From assembly GCA_937894465.1 (NCBI GenBank), contig CALCRE010000116.1, positions 1-31,282 of the forward strand: 31,282 nucleotides of DNA, read 5' to 3'. The notes under the pieces were generated by a model. It ran no database searches. It was not told the origin of the DNA and worked only from the letters and a program-made list of their open reading frames with translations. The position numbers and the translations under genes were made by a program. This DNA is from an uncultured Clostridia bacterium (lineage in GTDB: Bacteria; Bacillota; Clostridia; JAAYHZ01). How positions within the stretch are numbered: position 1 is the stretch's first letter; every line of letters begins with the position of its first letter. Below, piece by piece: positions 22,559 through 30,578 of the stretch.

Positions 22559-23050
22559 TCACTTCAAAACCTTGCATAAGTATTGCATTCCCGCTTCAAA
22601 CCATTTTTGCGGATGCAAAATCATTTTTTTATCAGCTTCTAACGATTGGTTCAAAGCATCGCTCACTATCGAATAAAAAGGCGCTTAGCTCTCCTGATCC
22701 CAAGCCGGCTTATCAGCGATGAACAAAGCCATATCATAAGCGAATGGGTTCATTTTCAATGTGGTATTGCACTCGATAGCGGACAAAATTTGCTCGTCGG
22801 TAATACTAAATTCCTGCTCGGCTATCATCTTTGATATGCGTTGATGCAATAGAAGCGGATGCTCCGCAGTAACAACCGCACTTATATCATGGAGATAACC
22901 GCATAATTCGCATATACTTTTATCCTAGCCATACTGACCGGCGATCCTCATGTTCATTTCCGCGACAGCCTTCACATGGCCCCTATAAACAAAATGCCGA
23001 ACGCCCTCGTCATACCGCTTCATCAAATCAAAGATATTGGTCGGGTACAT
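22559..23050 (-). pseudogene. HD-domain phosphohydrolase gene with two in-frame stops
   Basis: Translation from the ATG at 23050 gives 164 codons in one unbroken frame to the TGA at 22559-22561, interrupted by TAG at codon 42 (22925-22927) and TAA at codon 122 (22685-22687). The protein reads as a complete YqeK-like HD-domain hydrolase: RHFVYRGHVKAVAEMN holds the first His, CELCGYLHDIS the HD pair, then AEHPLLLHQRISKMI and MALFIADKPAWDQE. YqeK-type enzymes split dinucleoside polyphosphates. No frameshift is present, so the decay is young. No tight ribosome binding site is visible before the ATG. It is 20 bases upstream of the S66 gene, on the same strand. Confidence 0.85.
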
Positions 23051-23107
23051 TCAAGCTATCCAAGACTATCAACAGGCTTCCAATGGAACTCAATTTTAAA
23101 ATTCCGC

Positions 23108-24319
23108 TTACCTTTCCGTAAGTATATCAGTTATGCTTGTATCCCATTTATGGCCGAATGTCAGAAAGTGTTCTTGTGTCTTTGCAAAATATCCGTAGAA
23201 TTCCGGGTTTCTAGAATCCCAGGTAGCGTCAAAATAGAGGAAGTCGCCTTTATACATGATGACATTCCACATATGGTATTCACCGCCGCCTTTACCCGTT
23301 ACATTGTAACAAGGGATATTAAGATGAGACATCAACACATAAATAGCATGAGAGTAACCCCCGCAAATGGCAATTTTGTTTTCAAATGCTCCATAAGCCG
23401 TCTTAGAATCAATGGATACATCAGATGCACTGTTTTTATATTCCGGATCATACACCACCGTGGATGTTATATAGTCATATACAGCTTGTACCTTGTCGTC
23501 ATCCGACATATCTTCTGTAATGATTTCGCTAATAATCCGGTTTGCACCTTCCTTTATGGATTCTATTCTTTCTACACACTGCTCCATGGTCAACCCGATG
23601 GATGGATTTGCATTCAGTTTTGTCGCATCATCGTTAATGGTAAATACGATATAGCCGTAACCACATTGTGAAAGCAACACCATTTGCATGGTGTCAAAAT
23701 CCAGATTCGGATCGGTGATGGCAATCTGTGCGCTCTTCTCCCCGACCACCTGATCTGTGACCGTGATCAAATCATGATAGGTTGAAATTATATAGGTGTC
23801 TTTTGGTATATTGTTCGAGTCTATTTCGCCGACTTTATATGGCATGTAGTTGATCTGACATACAGCGATATAAGTATCGCTATCGTATTGTGGTATAACG
23901 GAATAAGCATACTTTAACGTAGGATCCTTGGACAAAACATCAAAATATGCATTGCTTATGGTCATTGCCACCTTATCCTTTGATAAATTCATAGCTGACA
24001 AGTCAAAGGAAACAACCGATGTGAATTCCTTTATAGCTGTTTCGATGATATCTGATATATCTTTTTGAGAAGATGGTTTATGCACCTCCTCAACCGGTTC
24101 AGGGACTGTAGTTTCTACAATAGTTTCTTTTGCAGTTTCTATAGTGGTCTCCGTAGCTTCCGTAGAAGTAGCTGTAGACTCGGAAACTGTCGATGATTGT
24201 GCTTTAGTTACAGACGTCTCCAAATGACCTCCCTTGTTATCCGATGAACAAGAGCTCATCAAAAGAGCTATGAATAAAACTAATGATAAAACCGTCGACT
24301 TCTTCACGTTATGTACCAT
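23108..24319 (-). CDS. Transglutaminase-like lipoprotein
   Basis: A 403-aa secreted lipoprotein. The signal peptide ends LLMSSC with Cys24 lipidated, followed by a Thr/Glu/Ser-rich linker to about residue 85. The core from about residue 250 is a transglutaminase/papain-like domain: C319 in AICGGYSHA, H349 in GEYHMW and D364 in LYFDATWDS form the catalytic triad, all present. Such proteins act on the cell surface, cross-linking or cutting peptides; their substrates are unknown. Start choice is open between ATG 24319 and GTG 24307; the latter gives a classic MKKSTVL signal and has AAAAGGATGG at suitable distance. A decayed copy of its 3' part lies at 14653-14976, on the other side of the resistance-type gene island. 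Confidence 0.92.
   Translation of the reverse strand: MVHNVKKSTVLSLVLFIALLMSSCSSDNKGGHLETSVTKAQSSTVSESTATSTEATETTIETAKETIVETTVPEPVEEVHKPSSQKDISDIIETAIKEFTSVVSFDLSAMNLSKDKVAMTISNAYFDVLSKDPTLKYAYSVIPQYDSDTYIAVCQINYMPYKVGEIDSNNIPKDTYIISTYHDLITVTDQVVGEKSAQIAITDPNLDFDTMQMVLLSQCGYGYIVFTINDDATKLNANPSIGLTMEQCVERIESIKEGANRIISEIITEDMSDDDKVQAVYDYITSTVVYDPEYKNSASDVSIDSKTAYGAFENKIAICGGYSHAIYVLMSHLNIPCYNVTGKGGGEYHMWNVIMYKGDFLYFDATWDSRNPEFYGYFAKTQEHFLTFGHKWDTSITDILTER
23182..23572. repeat. Right copy of direct repeat (inside transglutaminase gene)
   Basis: Right, intact member of the direct repeat pair with 14653-14976. It encodes about residues 249-379 of the transglutaminase, including the full catalytic triad. 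Homology stops abruptly at both edges. Confidence 0.85.
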
Positions 24320-24432
24320 CCTTTTTTAACCTTTAAATACGATTTTCATTATACCTCATTTTGTTAAGAGATCAAATGGTTGAACATTCCAACCGCTTCA
24401 TAAAAGAAAAATCAATATTTACGAAAATTAAG

Positions 24433-24461
24433 TAAGGGAACCGGATATTCCGGCTTCCTTA
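24433..24461 (-). terminator. Probable terminator of the DUF6884/GIY-YIG operon
   Basis: Inverted repeat TAAGGGAACCGGA, loop TAT, TCCGGCTTCCTTA, with one bulged base on each arm. On the minus strand it is followed by ACTTAATTTTCG. It lies about 80 bases after the stop at 24543 and before the transglutaminase gene. Confidence 0.65.
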
Positions 24462-24542
24462 AGTATGCATCTGCAAATGTATACCCCGATTAGCATTTAT
24501 TATATCGTTGTTTACATAAATACGAAAGAGTTATACATCTTA

Positions 24543-24890
24543 TTACAGCTTGTATCGTATTTTGATGGTGGAACTCTTTCCGCTAGGTGTGGTATGTAGA
24601 ATTTCATCTAAGGGTTTCATCAATTGATACATGGCATTACAAACTGTAGGCATTTGATTCGATAACTTCATGCTGCGGTGTATATCTCCGGAGACAAGAA
24701 TGCATTCCGTATTGCCTTTCTTTTTTTGTTCCTCTAAAATCCTTTTGATATAATTTCTAATATCATTAGCAGTGGTTTTCACACCATACCTCCCACTTGA
24801 TCCAAGAGCTTTTTCATGGCTTGTCCTATCGTTTGATATTCCTTTTTCCCAATCTTTCAAACTGTTCCGGATCACTTGAATCTCATCCAT
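24543..24890 (-). CDS. Putative winged-helix protein of the GIY-YIG operon
   Basis: A 115-aa protein I cannot assign to a named family. Residues about 1-60 are helical and charged. Residues about 63-115 look like a winged helix: SGDIHRSMKLSNQMPTVCNA resembles a helix-turn-helix (GDIHR...L.N.MP.VC.AM), and ILHTTPSGKSSTIKIRYKL could form the wing strands. I recall similar C-termini in small proteins encoded beside nucleases, without being able to check. The ATG at 24890 is three bases after the stop of the GIY-YIG-like gene and has no ribosome binding site of its own, so it is probably translated by coupling. A DNA-binding partner of the nuclease-like protein is the most natural guess. Confidence 0.7.
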   Translation of the reverse strand: MDEIQVIRNSLKDWEKGISNDRTSHEKALGSSGRYGVKTTANDIRNYIKRILEEQKKKGNTECILVSGDIHRSMKLSNQMPTVCNAMYQLMKPLDEILHTTPSGKSSTIKIRYKL

Positions 24891-24893
24891 ATT

Positions 24894-25538
24894 CTAAGGC
24901 TGATCATTTAGTCCTTCTTTCAACCACAGACCACTTGTTCGAATTTCAATTTCCGGACTGTATTGTCCTAGCCAATCGGATTGAGGGCCAAAATCTTTTG
25001 TTTGATTCAAAGTAGCAATGATTCCCTTTTCCGATCGTAATCGCAGTGTTTGGTCATTCACCGGAAAAACGGTGAATGTGATGTTTTTTATAAGATAATC
25101 CGAAACTCTCTTTTCTGTTTGATCCTGTATCTGCCGAGCTATGTATCGGTAGTTTTCAGGTTTTGATGTGTTGAGTGTCCATATCGGTAAGTAAGGATCC
25201 CGGTCTTTGTTCAGGATTGCTTTGCCAATATTCTTTCTTAATATACTTCCATCTTTGTTCTCTTGTAAGAAATAATCTTTCAATCTGTTTTTCAACCTTC
25301 CTTGGGAATTATGAGTACCTACACGTACAATTCTGTCCAAACCGGAATAGGTCTCCCTCTTCTCAAATACGATATAGATTCCGCATTCGAAGGGTATTTG
25401 ATCGATTTGTTGGTATGTAAACCGAGGCAAGGCATTAAAAATTTTATGCAGCTCGGTACAAAGGTCAAATGCTTTCTCTGTCTCCGAAGGACTTGACTGC
25501 AGATATTGCTGCAAAAAGGAAATTCTCTCGCCAAGCAT
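24894..25538 (-). CDS. GIY-YIG-like nuclease domain protein
   Basis: A 214-aa protein with a GIY-YIG-like core. GIYIVFEK (residues 53-60) is the GIY strand, and RIVRVGTHNSQGRLKNRL (69-86) replaces the usual YIG by RVG, as in several divergent family members, with Arg residues in the following helix. The N-terminal 45 residues are helical, and the C-terminal 80 are unassigned but end with two short beta segments (EIEIRTSGLWL). GIY-YIG enzymes cut DNA in repair, restriction and homing. The ATG at 25538 has AGGAAAC upstream and lies 15 bases after the DUF6884-like gene. Whether the full catalytic set, including the metal-binding Glu, is present needs a structural alignment. Confidence 0.75.
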   Translation of the reverse strand: MLGERISFLQQYLQSSPSETEKAFDLCTELHKIFNALPRFTYQQIDQIPFECGIYIVFEKRETYSGLDRIVRVGTHNSQGRLKNRLKDYFLQENKDGSILRKNIGKAILNKDRDPYLPIWTLNTSKPENYRYIARQIQDQTEKRVSDYLIKNITFTVFPVNDQTLRLRSEKGIIATLNQTKDFGPQSDWLGQYSPEIEIRTSGLWLKEGLNDQP

Positions 25539-25553
25539 TCTGTTTCCTAATGG

Positions 25554-25904
25554 TTATGTGTAATGAGATAAGGAAGGAATCAAATTTTTGTAATAATCAC
25601 GTCCCGCGAGAATCATGAATGTATCTTTCTCCAAATCAAAAAGATCACGCATCTGTGAAAGGACATAGTTAGCCCAATCTTCCTGTCGGTTTTCAGGCAT
25701 ATCTTTTAAGGCCATGTCATATGGCTTGATGACTTGATCCTCATCCAAGAGACCATACTTTGCAGATAAGATATAGATGCGATCCGCATGTTGTTTTGCA
25801 TACTGATAAGATAAACTAAACAGCTGACTAGGCTGATACATCTGCTTTGCCGCACATGGATAAGCCCGTTTTTTGCTACTGCAAGATACTAGGGCTATTT
25901 TCAC
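25554..25904 (-). CDS. DUF6884 / YaaA-like protein
   Basis: A 116-aa protein resembling DUF6884. It opens with the strand IALVSCSSKKRAYPCAAKQM (CS-x-KK motif), continues through YQPSQLFSLSYQYAKQH, and has the signature IYILSAKYGLLDEDQVIKPYD. The CSxxK and SAKYGL pair also recalls YaaA (DUF328), a DNA-binding protein of the oxidative stress response, and TGT-related domains. It is shorter than YaaA (about 250 aa). The GTG at 25904 has AAGGTGA about nine bases upstream. It is the first gene of a three-gene unit with the GIY-YIG-like and winged-helix proteins, 24 bases after the lipoprotein gene. Such DUFs are frequent in phage and defence contexts, so a role in DNA modification or damage is a guess. 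Confidence 0.8.
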   Translation of the reverse strand: MKIALVSCSSKKRAYPCAAKQMYQPSQLFSLSYQYAKQHADRIYILSAKYGLLDEDQVIKPYDMALKDMPENRQEDWANYVLSQMRDLFDLEKDTFMILAGRDYYKNLIPSLSHYT

Positions 25905-25928
25905 ATTGGTATCACCTTATGGTTATCT

Positions 25929-27032
25929 CTATTTTTTGATATATGTGACATCTTTAATAACAAATATGGTTTCACGGAAATCACTGCCTAATACGAGAGA
26001 ACAAACATCCTTACCAAATTCAACACCTACCACAGAATTGTCATAATATGTTGTTACATACATGTCTTCCAGGTCGTCCTGATTTAAATAGCGTGAGTAA
26101 TCAACCTTAATGCAGGTACGCTCATTGTAAGACCCTAGATCCATTATTCTTGTACCTTCTGCATCATCGAAAAATATCCTGATATAGATTCCCGTATCAT
26201 AATATAGTTCGAATGAATCTTGAAAGTCACTAAGTACATTAATGTTTTGTATTTCTCCCCGGTCAATTACCAGACAACCGTCCCGAATAGCATCTTCTTT
26301 TGAGTAAGTAGACGGCAAATCTTCAAGGGGTGTATATCCAAAATATAAAGCAAATTGGGCAGGATCATAAGGAAAATACACGAATTTAAATACCTGTATT
26401 TCTCCGATAAAGACCTGATGCATACCGGATTCAGCATCATATGAAAAAGAAAAGTTTCCGGTGATATATTCTTTGTCATCAGACAGGCATTTCCATACTG
26501 CTTGGTTGTCTGTCACTGATAAGCGATACCGATCAAGTTTATGATATCGAGTGGAGTCATTTATCTCTTTTGATGAGTCTATCTCAAATGTTTGAATCAT
26601 TAACACATCATCTTTACCCTTACCTACCTTCTGTATGAACTCATACCATACTTGGTAATTAGCAGCAATGTTGCCTCCTCCAACTGCTAAGCAGCCACCG
26701 TTTAAATCATTTAAAAGCCACTGAGGTAAAAACTGCAAATAGAAAGGTGTAAAATCAGGAAATGGTCTAGTCAAAGTGGTATGCGTTGCTCCCGTGGTTT
26801 GTTTTTCTGTAGAAGTGGAGGTCAAATCAGGTTGTGTCGGGCCGGTAGTAATATCCTTGCCCTCATTGGTGACAGAGGATTCGGATTCTGTCAATGAATT
26901 TTGCATAGTTGTTGAACATGCCGATAAGAAAAGAAGAACTAACATTAGGATGAGTATCCAAAAACCCACAACTCTCAATGTTACGGTATGTAAGTTAGAA
27001 CATGGTAATAAGGTAATATTGTTTGTTTTCAA
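25929..27032 (-). CDS. Lipoprotein of unknown function
   Basis: A 367-aa lipoprotein. An unusually long N-terminal segment precedes the hydrophobic core (WILILMLVLLFLSAC) and the lipidated Cys39; a Ser/Thr-rich linker follows to about residue 90. The rest is a beta-rich domain with no family I recognise. A repeat-like stretch DAIRDGCLVIDRGEIQNIN near residue 240 resembles the short 'A..dGdvV...G.i.N' unit of secreted DUF4362-like proteins. The start is TTG at 27032, supported by AGGGGG seven bases upstream; no better start lies nearby. It is 24 bases before the DUF6884-like gene, so read-through into that unit is possible. Probably a cell-surface protein; role unknown. Confidence 0.75.
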   Translation of the reverse strand: MKTNNITLLPCSNLHTVTLRVVGFWILILMLVLLFLSACSTTMQNSLTESESSVTNEGKDITTGPTQPDLTSTSTEKQTTGATHTTLTRPFPDFTPFYLQFLPQWLLNDLNGGCLAVGGGNIAANYQVWYEFIQKVGKGKDDVLMIQTFEIDSSKEINDSTRYHKLDRYRLSVTDNQAVWKCLSDDKEYITGNFSFSYDAESGMHQVFIGEIQVFKFVYFPYDPAQFALYFGYTPLEDLPSTYSKEDAIRDGCLVIDRGEIQNINVLSDFQDSFELYYDTGIYIRIFFDDAEGTRIMDLGSYNERTCIKVDYSRYLNQDDLEDMYVTTYYDNSVVGVEFGKDVCSLVLGSDFRETIFVIKDVTYIKK

Positions 27033-27052
27033 ATTGACGCCCCCTGTTCTTT

Positions 27053-27088
27053 AAAGGGCGATTGCCTTTATGAGGTCAACCGCCCTTT
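27053..27088 (+). terminator. Hairpin between the hydrolase and lipoprotein genes
   Basis: Perfect 8-bp inverted repeat AAAGGGCG and CGCCCTTT with a 20-base loop. The T-rich run (ATATTTTTTATT) follows on the plus strand, so as a rho-independent terminator it points against the genes. On the minus strand it may still act as a weak terminator after the hydrolase, or fold in the lipoprotein leader just upstream of its ribosome binding site. Confidence 0.5.
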
Positions 27089-27095
27089 ATATTTT

Positions 27096-28061
27096 TTATT
27101 CTATTTGTTTGATTCCTTTTCTTAAAAATGCTTCTGTTAATTCTAAAATTCTATTTTCATTGTTCAGGTATATAAAGTGGTTTCCTTCTAAAACTTCATA
27201 GTTGCTTTCCGCTTTGACACGAGCAAGATGTTCCTTTTGGTAATCCGCCGGAGATTGTTTAATCTGAAAGTTTTTTGTTTCATAAGTCTGCCCGGATATA
27301 AACTTTAAATAAGGAACAGTGTCAGGGTACACAAGTTGATTTGTTTCTTTTATGTATTCCGTAGAACGAGCAATTTGCTCCAGCGAATTATCATTTATCG
27401 CAAAACCTGCATATATAATTAAATCATTGATTTCCTTTCGGGTATAACTATAAGAAGCAAGCTTTTTCCTATTCGTTCCGATTACAGCCCAAATAGAGTT
27501 AAACCCGATGGCCTGTTGTATCTTTGCCGCATTCAGAAGGGATTTCAAAGAACCGGGCATATCCATTCCGATGTATGCTGTGGATGTACTGTCTAAAGAT
27601 ATGATGGCTTTGACCTCATCGGGATACTTTGATGCAAAATATTCGCAATATACTCCGGACATGGAATGAGGCATGAAGATATAGGGTGTTTTAAAACCGG
27701 CTGCTCTTAATGCCGTACGTATTTCCTCTGTATAGTGATCACAGGTTCTTTCTCTTTTTGTTAAAGTGCTAAAGCCCACTCCGAAATATTCTACGCAAAC
27801 CACAGTATACTTTTTGCTTAACGCCCGCATTAAAGGACCAAAATCCGCACAAGGCAATGAAATACCCATTCCTGCAAGTAAAACAATAGTATCTTGACCG
27901 CTTCCCATGTGGTACAAATGCATTTGTCCGTCATAAACAGGTACCATCTGACCGTATGGTTTGATCTTTTCTTTGTTTTTCTTAAACAAAGTTGCATAAC
28001 AGATGGCACCACCGGCCGCACAAACAACTACCACCAGAAGTATAATGAGTAGAACCTTCAT
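27096..28061 (-). CDS. Membrane-anchored alpha/beta hydrolase
   Basis: A 321-aa protein with an N-terminal membrane anchor (about residues 3-24, LLIILLVVVVCAAGGAICYA) and an extracellular alpha/beta-hydrolase domain. TIVLLAGMGI is the oxyanion strand; the nucleophile elbow reads PHSMSGVY, a variant of G-x-S-x-G in which the first Gly is a His; ISLDST may carry the acid; GNHFIYLNN carries the catalytic His. This mix is usual in esterase or lipase-like hydrolases. The ATG at 28061 has AAGAGGT upstream and a good promoter 50-80 bases before it (TTCACA, 17 bases, TATAAT). It is transcribed alone or with the lipoprotein gene. Substrate unknown. Confidence 0.88.
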   Translation of the reverse strand: MKVLLIILLVVVVCAAGGAICYATLFKKNKEKIKPYGQMVPVYDGQMHLYHMGSGQDTIVLLAGMGISLPCADFGPLMRALSKKYTVVCVEYFGVGFSTLTKRERTCDHYTEEIRTALRAAGFKTPYIFMPHSMSGVYCEYFASKYPDEVKAIISLDSTSTAYIGMDMPGSLKSLLNAAKIQQAIGFNSIWAVIGTNRKKLASYSYTRKEINDLIIYAGFAINDNSLEQIARSTEYIKETNQLVYPDTVPYLKFISGQTYETKNFQIKQSPADYQKEHLARVKAESNYEVLEGNHFIYLNNENRILELTEAFLRKGIKQIE

Positions 28062-28113
28062 GTGTAACCTCTTTTTTGTTTTAGTTTCATTTATTTCCTA
28101 TCCGAACACCCTA

Positions 28114-28142
28114 ATTATATATTACATTTCTTCCTGTGTGAA
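28114..28142 (-). promoter_or_regulatory. Promoter of the hydrolase gene
   Basis: Minus strand: -35 TTCACA (28137-28142), 17-bp spacer, perfect -10 TATAAT (28114-28119), about 50 bases upstream of the ATG at 28061. Confidence 0.65.
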
Positions 28143-28177
28143 CAGTTGAACGTTAAATAGTGTTTAAAACTTCCATC

Positions 28178-29101
28178 TTATAAACGCCTTTGACGTAGAG
28201 GTGCCGTACCTAATCCCGCCCAAAAAGCCACGACGATGGCAATAACGTATATAACGGAAAACACTGCGATAAATTGCAGCAAGGTTATTCCTACGCCGGC
28301 GATCAAACCGCCTTCTTTAATATTATGGTAGAATGTCACCAATATCTTATAGATCACAAGTGTTCCTAAGGGCACAAGAAATATACTCATTAATAATATG
28401 ATACCAATTTCATTGTCATAAGACCCCTGTCCGATTTGGCTTTTAAAAAGCTGTAACAACACTAGTATCAGGACGGTTACAGGGATACAGATAGCCATGT
28501 TGAAAACGCCTCTGTCAAATTCAAGCTTTCTATTGGAATTACCTTTCACACTACCCAAAATTCCTAATAAGTGTAATACGACGGATGCTATAAGCGCTAA
28601 AAGAGAAATCTTGAATAACTTACTTAAACTTTCCAAGGGCATACTTCCATCAGGCTCGATTAATTTCACATTTTGAATGAAAAAATCCTCCTGAAGTGCA
28701 TAGCCTTCATAGGTGACGACCGTACCTTTGGGAATGTATATGCGAAAGCCTTCCGGGTCGGTAACTTTTACATCCCTAAAACGGAGATGGTTTTCAAATT
28801 GTTTCCTGTCATATTCAATCCCTTCCGTGACAATATCGGCTGATGTAATAAACAATGCACTCTTGTCCTTGGCTCGGAACTGCAAATTCAGTTCAATTTC
28901 ATCATACTTGCCAGGTGTCTTAACATATCGATAGGCGGATCCGAACGGCTGATATCCGCTTAGTCCTTCTCCTTTTATTTCCACATCCAGATGCCGGTTA
29001 TCTTCGTTTTTACCGGTGTAACTGAAAACCAACATCATAACAAAAAGCATGATAAAGGAAACGATCAGCACAGAAAGTAAACTACTCAATATTCTCTTCA
29101 C
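28178..29101 (-). CDS. Multi-pass membrane protein, unknown family
   Basis: A 307-aa membrane protein. Hydrophobic segments are at about residues 8-28 (anchor), 165-187, 202-222, 233-255 and 267-297, with a roughly 135-residue extracellular beta-rich domain between the first and second. I do not recognise the family. The start is GTG at 29101, which shares its first base with the stop of the upstream gene (TAGTG), with GGAGGA ahead, so the two genes are translationally coupled. The partner has one anchor and a similar extracellular domain, so a two-subunit surface complex is plausible. No catalytic motif is seen. The tail RQRRL is positively charged, as expected at the cytoplasmic face. Confidence 0.78.
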   Translation of the reverse strand: MKRILSSLLSVLIVSFIMLFVMMLVFSYTGKNEDNRHLDVEIKGEGLSGYQPFGSAYRYVKTPGKYDEIELNLQFRAKDKSALFITSADIVTEGIEYDRKQFENHLRFRDVKVTDPEGFRIYIPKGTVVTYEGYALQEDFFIQNVKLIEPDGSMPLESLSKLFKISLLALIASVVLHLLGILGSVKGNSNRKLEFDRGVFNMAICIPVTVLILVLLQLFKSQIGQGSYDNEIGIILLMSIFLVPLGTLVIYKILVTFYHNIKEGGLIAGVGITLLQFIAVFSVIYVIAIVVAFWAGLGTAPLRQRRL

Positions 29102-30078
29102 TACTTCTGTCCTCCTTGCACCAACTTTTTCGCAACCAAGCTCATACCGGTATCCCTAAGAATATTTTGGTTTTCGTTGAATTTGACAAGAATCGGAAAG
29201 TATTCATACCTTTTTGCATAAGCATCTTGATTGAGGTCTTTAATATTAGGCTGTTCGATCCACCTTTCAGGAAACAGATTGACGGTTCGGGTTTCATAAT
29301 CCACTGTTCCTTTGGCTATATAGCTTCCGTTCCTGCTCTTATCTTGAGAAAGTGTTACAATCGCTTCAGCTATATCACCGTCTAGTATTGATTTTATTAC
29401 GATCATGATTTCATCGTAGTGTGAATCGGCTTTTGAAATGGTACCTCCCCAACTTCCCATCAGTGATTTGTTTATGGATACCTTTTGCATGTCTGTAACT
29501 GCAACGGTGCTGTTTCCCTCGGAAACCGTAAAATCCAACATGGCAATCTCTAAAAAGTCCCCTCGAATCTTTTCGCTGTTCCATAATTCTATTTTCAATT
29601 CCCGGATCTTGTCCAGAGGTTCGTCGATCACAATTTCATCGACATCTTTCACTTCCCAATCATTTTTGTAGATTATGTTGTCACGATCTCCGGTGATTTT
29701 GACGTGAATAATGCTATCAGGCCTTTTTTCATCAATCGGCAGTTCATTTAACACGACGAATTTACCGGTTACACCGGTATAGCCAATGTGGACGGGATAT
29801 GTAAATCGAATATAGTTGTCAGCTTGAATGGTTTCACTGACCGGAGACCAGCGGATTAATGTCCCACTGCCTAGGTTACTGTCGTTTTTCCCGGTGATAT
29901 CGTTTAAATTGTAACAGGTTATGTATCGGCTATAATCCGTTATGTACTCGAGGCTCCCTAACCGTAAGGCATCCATGCTCGTGCCACTTCCCCGCACATT
30001 AGGCAGTACAAAGAAAATCTCACCTATAATCACAAGAATAACTGATAAAATTGCAATCGGCCAATTCATCCTTCTCAT
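29101..30078 (-). CDS. Membrane-anchored extracellular protein, unknown family
   Basis: About 325 aa from the ATG at 30078 (a GTG at 30096 would add six residues; neither has a strong ribosome binding site). One N-terminal membrane segment, PIAILSVILVIIGEIFFVLP, is followed by a roughly 295-residue extracellular beta-rich region, with short motifs such as GSWGGTISKADSHYDEIMI near residue 220. I do not recognise it. It overlaps the next membrane gene by one base and is probably the first gene of a two-gene operon with the promoter at 30145-30173. Function unknown; a surface or envelope role is inferred from topology only. Confidence 0.75.
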   Translation of the reverse strand: MRRMNWPIAILSVILVIIGEIFFVLPNVRGSGTSMDALRLGSLEYITDYSRYITCYNLNDITGKNDSNLGSGTLIRWSPVSETIQADNYIRFTYPVHIGYTGVTGKFVVLNELPIDEKRPDSIIHVKITGDRDNIIYKNDWEVKDVDEIVIDEPLDKIRELKIELWNSEKIRGDFLEIAMLDFTVSEGNSTVAVTDMQKVSINKSLMGSWGGTISKADSHYDEIMIVIKSILDGDIAEAIVTLSQDKSRNGSYIAKGTVDYETRTVNLFPERWIEQPNIKDLNQDAYAKRYEYFPILVKFNENQNILRDTGMSLVAKKLVQGGQK

Positions 30079-30144
30079 TTGCTCTAACCCCCACACTTTA
30101 CATCTAGGAAAAGTTATTTTTCTAATTTTTGTTAGTCTATAAAT

Positions 30145-30173
30145 ATCATAATGCTTTCACCATGAAGATTCAA
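30145..30173 (-). promoter_or_regulatory. Promoter of the two-gene membrane protein operon
   Basis: Minus strand: -35 TTGAAT (30168-30173), 17-bp spacer, -10 TATGAT (30145-30150), about 70 bases upstream of the first start codon. Confidence 0.6.
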
Positions 30174-30224
30174 GTCAAATTAATATTCAAATATCTCATG
30201 CTTTTTTCCTAAAATTAAATGAGA

Positions 30225-30431
30225 TCACTTGGTCTTGGTCTTGACCACCTGTATGATGATTACAACAGGCAATAAAGCAATGGATGCGACCTTTACAATA
30301 GCGTTATTCAATTCCGGTGTGCCTAACGATTTGCGCCTTCTGAACAGGCAGAATATATTGAACACCAGCTTGAATAAAATAAGGATTGTCAATATGAATA
30401 TTATAGCAAGCCAAACGTACAAAAAAGCCAC
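30225..30431 (-). CDS. Small two-helix membrane protein
   Basis: A 68-aa protein with two predicted membrane helices: about residues 4-27 (YVWLAIIFILTILILFKLVF) and 44-62 (KVASIALLPVVIIIQVV), joined by a short basic loop (FRRRKS). The GTG at 30431 is supported by AAAGGGATG eight bases upstream. A perfect -10 TATAAT is at about 30522-30527, roughly 90 bases before the start, though its -35 is weak. It stands alone between the membrane-protein operon and the conjugative-element fragment. Function unknown; coding is supported by the ribosome site and the clean two-helix topology. Confidence 0.65.
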   Translation of the reverse strand: MAFLYVWLAIIFILTILILFKLVFNIFCLFRRRKSLGTPELNNAIVKVASIALLPVVIIIQVVKTKTK

Positions 30432-30578
30432 AAGATCATCCCTTTCATTGGATCGTTATATATAGAATATAACCGATGATAGGATCTATAAACTTTGAGC
30501 TCGAAAACTGTTCGATTGGCTGCTATTATAGTACACAGTTTGACTTTATACAGATCAGTTGCATCTTTATACGAAGAA

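Noticed and set aside
22106..22579. 157-aa plus-strand open frame
   Set aside because: Antisense to the S66 peptidase gene, whose catalytic triad is complete; Arg/Ser/Pro-rich composition typical of a shadow frame.
22559..23050. Stop-codon reassignment or pyrrolysine at the TAG of the HD gene
   Set aside because: A second stop (TAA) follows in the same frame and neighbouring genes end normally at TAA, TAG and TGA, so nonsense mutation is simpler.
24020..24240. Thr/Glu codon repeats in the transglutaminase gene as a tandem repeat array
   Set aside because: They encode an ordinary low-complexity lipoprotein linker, without regular unit length.
27053..27088. Evidence for a plus-strand gene ending at the hairpin
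   Set aside because: The hairpin has its T run on the plus strand, but no plausible plus-strand gene lies upstream of it; the 26776-27054 frame is antisense to the lipoprotein signal region.
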